Below, in pieces: positions 57,700 to 64,000 of a stretch of DNA of 64,000 nt. This stretch comes from Xenorhabdus poinarii G6. GTDB taxonomy: Bacteria > Pseudomonadota > Gammaproteobacteria > Enterobacterales > Enterobacteriaceae. The notes beneath the pieces were generated by a model. That model was not told the DNA's origin, did not search any database, and saw only the letters and a list, made by a program, of their open reading frames with translations. The stretch is taken from contig NZ_FO704551.1 in the NCBI RefSeq assembly GCF_000968175.1, forward strand, positions 2,294,001 through 2,358,000, read 5' to 3'. Position numbers and translations under genes: made by a program. Positions within the stretch are counted from its first letter, which is position 1. Every line of letters begins with the position of its first letter.

Positions 57700-58923
57700 A
57701 TGAGTAATGAAAACGCGCAGAAACAAATCGGTAATGTCGATCTAGTCAAACAATTAAACAGTGCTGTGGTCTACCGGCTCATTGATCAATATGGGCCAAT
57801 ATCACGCATTCAGATTGCAGAAGAGAGCCAGCTTGCTCCTGCCAGTGTCACCAAAATTACTCGTCAATTGTTGGAACGTGGCCTGATAAAAGAAGTTGAA
57901 CATCAGGCATCTACCGGAGGAAGGCGCGCTATCTCCATTATGACCGAGACCCGGCATTTCCATACGATTGGGATCCGGCTTGGTCGCCATGATGCCACTG
58001 TCGCTCTGTTCGATATGAATGGTAAGACGTTAGTGGAAGCCCAATATCCTGTGCCAGAAAATACTCAACAGGCTGTCGAGAGACGGATTATTCACGCCAT
58101 TGAAAGTTTTATCGACAACAACCAGCGCCGTATCCGTGAATTGATTGCCATTTCCATCATTCTGCCCGGCCTGGTTGATCCTGACCAGGGTATCATCCGC
58201 TATATGCCACATATTGAGGTGAATAACTGGCCGCTGGTTAAGCAGATCAAAACCCATTTCAATACGGTCTGTTTTATCGGGCATGATATTCGCAGCCTTG
58301 CATTGGCAGAAAATTATTTCGGGGCAACACGCGATTGTGAAGATTCTATTCTGGTCCGTATTCATCGCGGCACGGGAGCCGGCGTTATTATTAACAATAA
58401 TATCCTGCTCAACAAACGGGGTAACCTGGGTGAAATAGGCCATATCCAGCTCGATCCCCTGGGAGAACGCTGCCATTGCGGTAATTTTGGTTGCCTGGAA
58501 ACCATCGCTTCCAATTCTGCAATAGAAGCCAGAGTTCAACATCAATTACGGCAAGGCTATCCAAGTCAACTGACTTTAAATAACAGCAATATCCATGCTA
58601 TTTGCCTTGCCGCCAAGGCCGGTGACCCTCTCGCCACAGAAGTTATCAAGCAAGTAGGCCACTATCTTGGCAAGGCCATTTCAATCGCAGTTAACCTCTT
58701 TAATCCTCAGAAAGTAGTCATTGCAGGAGAAATCACTGAAGCGGAGCAAGTGTTGCTACCTACCATTAAAAACAGCATGAACACTCAAGTCTTAAAAGCA
58801 TTCCGCGAAGACCTGCCTGTGGTCGTTTCTGAACTAAATCACTGTTCAGCGATTGGTGCATTCGCACTAACGAAACGGGCGATGCTGAATGGTGTCTTAT
58901 TGCAACATCTTCTGGGAGGATAA
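57700..58923 (+). CDS. nagC: NagC, ROK-family repressor of the nag regulon
   Basis: A 407-residue repressor. The N-terminal winged helix has YGPISRIQIAEESQLAPASVTKI. The ROK domain binds GlcNAc-6-phosphate, with a zinc-site motif GHIQLDPLGERCHCGNFGCLE. E. coli NagC has 406 residues. It lies 12 bases after nagA. Its operator is visible before nagE. No nagD gene follows; the tRNA cluster comes next. Confidence 0.97.
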   Translation: MSNENAQKQIGNVDLVKQLNSAVVYRLIDQYGPISRIQIAEESQLAPASVTKITRQLLERGLIKEVEHQASTGGRRAISIMTETRHFHTIGIRLGRHDATVALFDMNGKTLVEAQYPVPENTQQAVERRIIHAIESFIDNNQRRIRELIAISIILPGLVDPDQGIIRYMPHIEVNNWPLVKQIKTHFNTVCFIGHDIRSLALAENYFGATRDCEDSILVRIHRGTGAGVIINNNILLNKRGNLGEIGHIQLDPLGERCHCGNFGCLETIASNSAIEARVQHQLRQGYPSQLTLNNSNIHAICLAAKAGDPLATEVIKQVGHYLGKAISIAVNLFNPQKVVIAGEITEAEQVLLPTIKNSMNTQVLKAFREDLPVVVSELNHCSAIGAFALTKRAMLNGVLLQHLLGG

Positions 58924-59010
58924 TTTCAATAATTTTTGCTGTGTTTGTCGACAAAGTGATTACAGGACAAACAAATAAACGATTTTATGTCGATTTATTT
59001 AAAAAAGCAG

Positions 59011-59039
59011 TTGACGCAATGGTTTGATATACGCATAAT
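59011..59039 (+). promoter_or_regulatory. Promoter of the tRNA operon
   Basis: TTGACG (59011-59016), a 17-base spacer and CATAAT (59034-59039), followed by a GC-rich GCGCCCCGC discriminator as expected for stringently controlled stable RNA promoters. It is 38 bases before the first tRNA. Confidence 0.85.
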
Positions 59040-59077
59040 GCGCCCCGCAACGCCGATGAAGGCAAAGCGAGAAAGAT

Positions 59078-59154
59078 GGCTACGTAGCTCAGCTGGTTAG
59101 AGCACAGCACTCATAATGCTGGGGTCACAGGTTCGATTCCCGTCGTAGCCACCA
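59078..59154 (+). tRNA. metT: tRNA-Met (CAU), elongator type
   Basis: A 77-base cloverleaf starting GGCTACGTAGCTCAG and ending GTAGCCACCA. Anticodon CAT lies in CACTCATAATGC. CCA is encoded. Its position matches metT in the E. coli operon. Confidence 0.96.
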
Positions 59155-59159
59155 TCTTT

Positions 59160-59244
59160 GCGGGAGTGGCGAAATTGGTAGACGCACCAGATTTAGGTTC
59201 TGGCGCCGCAAGGTGTGCGAGTTCAAGTCTCGCCTCCCGCACCA
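59160..59244 (+). tRNA. leuW: tRNA-Leu (UAG)
   Basis: An 85-base class II tRNA with a long variable arm. It starts GCGGGAGTGGCGAAATTGG and ends CTCCCGCACCA. Anticodon TAG lies in GATTTAGGTTC. It corresponds to leuW. Confidence 0.96.
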
Positions 59245-59313
59245 TTTTCTTCATTGGTTTGTACTTAAAATGTCTTTGAGTCACAATTTTAAGTTTTAGT
59301 GTGTTGTTTCAGG

Positions 59314-59388
59314 TGGGGTATCGCCAAGCGGTAAGGCACCAGGTTTTGATCCTGGCATGCCCTGGTTCGAATCCAGGTACCCCAGCCA
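59314..59388 (+). tRNA. glnU: tRNA-Gln (UUG), copy 1
   Basis: 75 bases, TGGGGTATCGCCAAGCGG to TACCCCAGCCA, anticodon TTG in GTTTTGATC. CCA is encoded. Identical in sequence to copy 2 at 59470-59544. Confidence 0.96.
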
Positions 59389-59469
59389 TTTAACTGAGGC
59401 AACAAGTTAAAACGGTACAAATTTAACTCAACATGTTAGGGGCAAAAAGTTGCACTGGTAACACTCAGA

Positions 59470-59544
59470 TGGGGTATCGCCAAGCGGTAAGGCACCAGGT
59501 TTTGATCCTGGCATGCCCTGGTTCGAATCCAGGTACCCCAGCCA
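59470..59544 (+). tRNA. glnW: tRNA-Gln (UUG), copy 2
   Basis: 75 bases, identical to the copy at 59314. Anticodon TTG. The identical pair is a potential site for recombination between copies. Confidence 0.96.
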
Positions 59545-59584
59545 TATCACTGAGGCTGTCACCATTCTTGCTAATATCGTAAAT

Positions 59585-59661
59585 GGCTACGTAGCTCAGC
59601 TGGTTAGAGCACAGCACTCATAATGCTGGGGTCACAGGTTCGATTCCCGTCGTAGCCACCA
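59585..59661 (+). tRNA. metU: tRNA-Met (CAU), copy 2
   Basis: 77 bases, identical to the tRNA-Met at 59078. Corresponds to metU of E. coli. Confidence 0.96.
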
Positions 59662-59675
59662 TTTACAAATCCAGT

Positions 59676-59750
59676 TGGGGTATCGCCAAGCGGTAAGGCA
59701 CCGGATTCTGATTCCGGCATTCCCAGGTTCGAATCCTGGTACCCCAGCCA
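59676..59750 (+). tRNA. glnV: tRNA-Gln (CUG)
   Basis: 75 bases with the same acceptor and arms as the other tRNA-Gln genes but with changes in the anticodon stem (CCGGATTCTGATTCCGG); anticodon CTG. It corresponds to glnV/glnX, of which E. coli has two and this window one. Confidence 0.95.
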
Positions 59751-59847
59751 TATTTTTCGATATGTTGCGTAAAGTGACGATGATTGAAAAATCATGGAGA
59801 AAGGATAGAAAAAGAATATACAGTAAGCATATTCTTTGATGTCTTAG

Positions 59848-59869
59848 CCACCTTTGCGGTGGTTTTTTT
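59848..59869 (+). terminator. Terminator of the tRNA operon
   Basis: CCACC pairs with GGTGG over a five-base loop, followed by seven T residues, about 100 bases after the last tRNA. Confidence 0.85.
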
Positions 59870-60021
59870 GTTTCCTGCCATAAACCCCAAAATCAAATGA
59901 TACCCTTCAGGCTGTCAACATTAGCCATTTTCGTCAGTATGGCGTACTTCACGTATTTTCGATAAGGCAGAAGCTAGGTTTGTTTTCATACCGCTCACGC
60001 TTAAGCAAGCGGTATGACTTA

Positions 60022-61215
60022 TCACAATCCCAACGCATATTTCAGCGCAAGATTTTTCATCACACCTGAATGTTGCGCGGCCATCAGTGCCAAGTTTCGT
60101 ACTGTTTTCAAGCCCGGAAAATCATGACTAAATGCGGTATGGAAAAGATCCATTCCCGCTTGCATGACCAAATTATCCGGCATCCTACGACGCTGATAAC
60201 GCAGCAAGACAGCCAAAGAATCCCACTCTTCCAGCAATTCTTTGGCATCAGTCAGGATCTTGAGTAACGCATCAACATCCCGATACCCTAAATTCACCCC
60301 CTGCCCCGCCAGAGGATTGATGGTATGCGCGGCATCGCCCAATAATACTAACCCTTCCTGCACATAACGGTTAGCATGATGACGAGCCAGTGGAAATGCA
60401 CCCACAGCAATCGGCGTCACTTTCCCTAAGCGAGTGGGAAATGCCTGAAAAATTTCCCGCTCCAGTTGTGGCATCGTCATGGATTGCAATTGGCGAATAC
60501 GGGCAGGAGAATCGTACCAAACTAATGAAGCCCATTGCTCAAATAACGGCAGGAACGCCCTTGGACCCGAAGGGAAAAACTGTTGCCATGTTATATCTTG
60601 TTGCGGCCGATCGGTTTTGACGGTTATCAGCATACATGATTGTTTGTATTGCCATCCCTTACTGCCAATCCCTGACAAATGGCGAACTTGAGAATGAGCA
60701 CCATCAGCGCCAACAATCAACCGAGTATCGATTTCAGTGCCTTCTGCCAGTACCACCCGCCACGTTTTATGCTCATGCTGACGCTGCATAGATTTCAAGG
60801 CGGTGGGACAAAATAATGTCAGGTTCGGATAACGTTCAAATTCTTGCCACAAGGCCAATTGCAAAATACGATTTTCAACCATGTAGCCTAGTTCTGGCAG
60901 CCCTAAACTTTCAGCGTCGAAAACAACGTTAGAATCATTTTGCTCCCACGTTTCCAACCGTCGATAGGGAGCACTACGCATTTGCAGTACATTGTCCCAT
61001 GCGCCTATTTGCTTCAATAAATCCACCGACGCACAGCTAATCGCGGATATCCGAACATCAGGCTCACTCTCCGCATGATAGGGCGCTGGAGGTTGATGCT
61101 CTAATAGCGCAACTTGCCAACCTTCCTGCGCCAGACCCAATGCAATTGCAGCGCCAACCATACCCGCGCCCACGACAACGATATCGAATTTTTGTTGTGG
61201 ATTATTCATACTCAT
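60022..61215 (-). CDS. ubiF: UbiF, 3-demethoxyubiquinol 3-hydroxylase
   Basis: This FAD-dependent monooxygenase hydroxylates 2-octaprenyl-3-methyl-6-methoxy-1,4-benzoquinol in ubiquinone synthesis. 397 residues from ATG 61215 (a GTG lies just before it and an ATG two codons after). FAD fingerprint: IVVVGAGMVGAAIALGLAQ (DUF-type GxGxxG). Second motif: GADGAHSQVR. Third motif: GLVLLGDAAHTINPLAGQGVNLG. The position next to the tRNA cluster and divergent from miaB matches E. coli ubiF, which separates it from the paralogues UbiH and UbiI. Confidence 0.94.
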   Translation of the reverse strand: MSMNNPQQKFDIVVVGAGMVGAAIALGLAQEGWQVALLEHQPPAPYHAESEPDVRISAISCASVDLLKQIGAWDNVLQMRSAPYRRLETWEQNDSNVVFDAESLGLPELGYMVENRILQLALWQEFERYPNLTLFCPTALKSMQRQHEHKTWRVVLAEGTEIDTRLIVGADGAHSQVRHLSGIGSKGWQYKQSCMLITVKTDRPQQDITWQQFFPSGPRAFLPLFEQWASLVWYDSPARIRQLQSMTMPQLEREIFQAFPTRLGKVTPIAVGAFPLARHHANRYVQEGLVLLGDAAHTINPLAGQGVNLGYRDVDALLKILTDAKELLEEWDSLAVLLRYQRRRMPDNLVMQAGMDLFHTAFSHDFPGLKTVRNLALMAAQHSGVMKNLALKYALGL

Positions 61216-61429
61216 CACATCATTAACGTATTGATTAAAATAGTTTACCGGAATTTTCCCTTTCCGGCTGTGAATATCCGGTGCTACAGTCTGGTCACTG
61301 GTGCCTCAAATGACTACAATAGCCAACAATATTATGCTAAATACACGACGCGCAACATTGTGCAAGATTGCAATATATTGCGCTTTTCAGTGTTGAAGCA
61401 TCATTCCACTGGAAACACCGGAACACAAA

Positions 61430-62860
61430 ATGTCGACGATAAAAAAACTGTATATCAAAACCTGGGGCTGTCAGATGAACGAGTACGATTCATCTAAAAT
61501 GGCCGACTTGCTGGAAACCACTCACGGTTATCAGTTAACCGATGTCGCCGAAGACGCAGATATCTTACTCCTGAATACCTGTTCAATCCGTGAAAAGGCG
61601 CAAGAAAAAGTCTTTCATCAATTGGGGCGTTGGAAAGGTCTGAAAGATAAAAATCCTGAGATTATTATTGGCGTAGGCGGTTGTGTTGCCTCTCAGGAAG
61701 GGGACTTCATTCGCCAGCGCGCACCTAGCGTCGATATTATTTTCGGGCCACAAACCTTGCACCGGCTGCCGGAAATGATTAACCATGTCAAAGGCACCCG
61801 CAGCCCTGTCGTTGATATCAGTTTCCCTGAGATTGAAAAATTCGACCGCCTGCCAGAACCGCGTGCTGAAGGCCCGACCGCCTTCGTTTCTATCATGGAA
61901 GGCTGCAATAAATACTGCACATTCTGCGTTGTACCTTATACCCGCGGGGAAGAAGTCAGCCGCCCTTGTGATGATATTTTATTAGAAATCGCTCAGCTTG
62001 CAGCACAAGGTGTACGTGAAGTTAATCTGCTCGGACAAAACGTGAATGCTTATCGTGGTGCGACGTTTGATGGGGAGATCTGTACATTTGCAGAATTATT
62101 GCGTCTGGTTGCAGCGATTGACGGCATCGACCGAATCCGCTTCACGACCAGCCATCCCATTGAATTTACCGACGACATTATCGCAGTCTACGAAGATACG
62201 CCTGAATTGGTCAGCTTCCTGCATCTGCCAGTCCAAAGTGGCTCTGATCGCATTCTGACCCTTATGAAACGCGCCCATACCGCACTGGAATACAAAGGAA
62301 TTATTCGCCGTTTGCGGAAAGCGCGCCCTGATATTCTGATCAGCTCTGACTTCATCGTGGGTTTCCCGGGTGAAACACAAGATGACTTTGAAAAAACCAT
62401 GAAACTTATTGCTGATGTTAACTTCGACATGAGTTTTAGCTTTATCTATTCCGCACGCCCAGGAACACCCGCAGCCGATTTGCCAGATGATGTCAGCGAA
62501 GAAGAGAAAAAACAGCGACTGTATCTACTCCAGCAACGTATTAACCAACAGGCCATGAGTTTTAGCCGCGCAATGCTTGGCACAACACAACGCATTCTGG
62601 TTGAAGGCCCTTCACGCAAAAATATCATGGAACTCTCTGGTCGTACTGAAAATAACCGCGTGGTTAATTTTGCGGGAACGCCTGACATGATCGGAAAATT
62701 TGTTGATGTCGAAATCGTTGATGTCTACGCCAACTCACTGCGTGGTAAAGTCATTCGTACTGAAGATGAGATGGATCTGCGTATCCATGAATCCCCTGCA
62801 TCAGTCATTGCCCGTACTCGTAAGGAAGATGAAATCGGCGTTGGCGTTTACCAGCCTTAA
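61430..62860 (+). CDS. miaB: MiaB, tRNA-2-methylthio-N6-isopentenyladenosine synthase
   Basis: This radical SAM methylthiotransferase adds a methylthio group to i6A37 of tRNAs reading UNN codons. 476 residues against 474. The N-terminal UPF0004 domain has cluster cysteines in [21 protein letters not shown] and [11 protein letters not shown]. The radical SAM motif is CNKYCTFC. The C-terminal TRAM domain includes [10 protein letters not shown]. First gene of miaB-ybeZ-ybeY. Confidence 0.97.
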   Translation: MSTIKKLYIKTWGCQMNEYDSSKMADLLETTHGYQLTDVAEDADILLLNTCSIREKAQEKVFHQLGRWKGLKDKNPEIIIGVGGCVASQEGDFIRQRAPSVDIIFGPQTLHRLPEMINHVKGTRSPVVDISFPEIEKFDRLPEPRAEGPTAFVSIMEGCNKYCTFCVVPYTRGEEVSRPCDDILLEIAQLAAQGVREVNLLGQNVNAYRGATFDGEICTFAELLRLVAAIDGIDRIRFTTSHPIEFTDDIIAVYEDTPELVSFLHLPVQSGSDRILTLMKRAHTALEYKGIIRRLRKARPDILISSDFIVGFPGETQDDFEKTMKLIADVNFDMSFSFIYSARPGTPAADLPDDVSEEEKKQRLYLLQQRINQQAMSFSRAMLGTTQRILVEGPSRKNIMELSGRTENNRVVNFAGTPDMIGKFVDVEIVDVYANSLRGKVIRTEDEMDLRIHESPASVIARTRKEDEIGVGVYQP

Positions 62861-62884
62861 TCGGCCCTAACATAGAGATAATCA

Positions 62885-63931
62885 GTGACACACATCAATC
62901 CACAAGTCGCAACACAAGAAATCTTTCTGGAACCCGCAGATAATCAACGTTTGATGAGCCTGTGTGGACCACTTGATGATAACCTGAAACAACTTGAGCG
63001 TCGTTTGGGCATTGAAATCAACCGCCGCGAGAACCGTTTCAAACTGGTCGGTAAACCACTGTGTGTTAGTGCTGCCGCAGGCATTCTACGTCACCTTTAT
63101 GTCGATACGGCTCCGGTGCGTGGTGTCATACCCCATCTTGAACCTGAACAGGTTCATCTCGCCATCACCGAAAGTCGGGTATTGGAACAAGCCGCAGAAA
63201 GCGTGCCTGCATACGGTAAGGCCGTGAATATCAAAACCAAGCGGGGTGTTGTCAAACCCCGCACACCGAATCAGGCGCAGTATATTGCCAATATTCTCGA
63301 TCACGACATTACGTTCGGGGTCGGGCCGGCGGGAACAGGAAAAACGTATTTGGCCGTTGCCGCAGCAGTCGACGCACTGGAGCGCCAGACGATCCGCCGC
63401 ATTCTGTTGACTCGCCCTGCGGTTGAAGCAGGCGAAAAACTGGGTTTTCTGCCCGGCGATCTCAGCCAGAAAGTCGATCCTTATCTGCGGCCACTTTATG
63501 ATGCCCTGTTTGAGATGATGGGATTTGAAAAAGTTGAGAAGCTGATCGAAAGAAACGTTATTGAAGTCGCACCACTGGCTTATATGCGTGGACGTACTCT
63601 CAATGATGCCTTTATTATTCTCGATGAAAGCCAGAATACCACCATCGAACAGATGAAAATGTTCCTGACTCGCATTGGTTTTAATTCCAAAGCGGTCATT
63701 ACAGGTGACGTAACTCAGATTGACCTGCCAAGAGGCCAAAAATCAGGTTTGAGCCATGCAATCGAGGTTTTATCTGGTGTTGATGATCTGAGTTTTAATT
63801 TCTTACATAGTGAAGATGTTGTCCGTCATCCGGTGGTTGCAAAGGTTGTTATTGCTTATGAAGCCTGGGAAGCCGCAGAACAAGAACGTAAAAAAATGCT
63901 CAATGAGAAACGCAAACAGGAAGTAAAATGA
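62885..63931 (+). CDS. ybeZ: YbeZ/PhoH-like ATPase
   Basis: A 348-residue PhoH-family ATPase acting with the RNase YbeY in ribosome quality control. Walker A is [13 protein letters not shown], Walker B is FIILDESQN, and the N-terminal KH-like region is [16 protein letters not shown]. Start is GTG 62885 behind GAGATAA. Its TGA overlaps the ybeY ATG (ATGA). Confidence 0.96.
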   Translation: MTHINPQVATQEIFLEPADNQRLMSLCGPLDDNLKQLERRLGIEINRRENRFKLVGKPLCVSAAAGILRHLYVDTAPVRGVIPHLEPEQVHLAITESRVLEQAAESVPAYGKAVNIKTKRGVVKPRTPNQAQYIANILDHDITFGVGPAGTGKTYLAVAAAVDALERQTIRRILLTRPAVEAGEKLGFLPGDLSQKVDPYLRPLYDALFEMMGFEKVEKLIERNVIEVAPLAYMRGRTLNDAFIILDESQNTTIEQMKMFLTRIGFNSKAVITGDVTQIDLPRGQKSGLSHAIEVLSGVDDLSFNFLHSEDVVRHPVVAKVVIAYEAWEAAEQERKKMLNEKRKQEVK

Positions 63932-64000
63932 GTTCGGTTATATTAGACTTGCAGATTGCATGTGAAAACACCACGGGGCTTCCCGAAGAAGCGCTTTTCC
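63928..64000 (+). CDS. ybeY: YbeY endoribonuclease, 5' part
   Basis: The first 24 codons ([20 protein letters not shown]...) match the start of E. coli YbeY, the metal-dependent RNase involved in 16S rRNA 3' maturation. The gene runs off the right edge. It is translationally coupled to ybeZ by ATGA. Confidence 0.93.
   Translation, partial: MSSVILDLQIACENTTGLPEEALF

Noticed and set aside
59604..59795. 63-codon minus-strand frame with GYQDSNLG
   Set aside because: It is the known false ORF produced by translating the reverse strand of tRNA-Gln and tRNA-Met genes.
63086..63739. 217-codon minus-strand frame within ybeZ
   Set aside because: Antisense to the conserved PhoH ATPase, with no independent support.

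Overview
The window looks like a chromosomal segment of an enterobacterium close to Xenorhabdus or Photorhabdus (Morganellaceae). This is inferred from content and gene order; no search was run. The backbone follows the E. coli 15-16 minute region: ybgI, ybfA, kdpFABCD, pgm, seqA, ybfF, ybfE, fldA, fur, glnS, nagE, nagBAC, a met-leu-gln-gln-met-gln tRNA cluster, ubiF, miaB, ybeZ and the start of ybeY. Accessory blocks interrupt this backbone.

Region by region. 1-3282: a drug-efflux type MFS transporter, a headless HemN-like fragment, ybgI and ybfA. 3633-10839: the Kdp high-affinity potassium pump with sensor KdpD, but no kdpE follows. 10882-16961: a lipoprotein pullulanase, a small EamA protein, pgm and seqA. 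17232-20764: ybfF, a methyltransferase, a TacA/TacT-type toxin-antitoxin pair with its own promoter and operator-like repeat, and an inositol-monophosphatase-family gene.

20851-41769 is a complete MARTX toxin locus. rtxH, rtxC and the 14-kb rtxA lie on the minus strand. The dedicated type I secretion genes rtxB, rtxD and rtxE diverge on the plus strand. The 4670-residue toxin has the conserved glycine-rich repeat arms and the autoprocessing cysteine protease (CPD). Its effector cargo is unusual: a DUF1/RDTND-like NADase region, no RID catalytic domain, an alpha/beta hydrolase, and then two successive papain-like (C58, YopT/PaToxP-like) domains.

41917-49848: a GlxA-type AraC regulator, ybfE, fldA, fur, glnS, a PLP-dependent dehydratase with a YheO-type regulator, and an AraC regulator divergent from an NTF2-like gene. 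49899-51744: two short type I-E-like CRISPR arrays with different repeats, each with its own copy of a related leader, on either side of an intact TnpB gene. No cas gene is in the window.

52383-58923: an isolated AT-rich glycosyltransferase, then the N-acetylglucosamine genes. nagE encodes only the IIC and IIB domains, points the same way as nagBAC, and has a near-perfect NagC operator. 59078-64000: six tRNA genes behind a strong promoter, ubiF, miaB, ybeZ and partial ybeY.

The most novel parts are the MARTX effector arrangement and the CRISPR/TnpB/CRISPR island.
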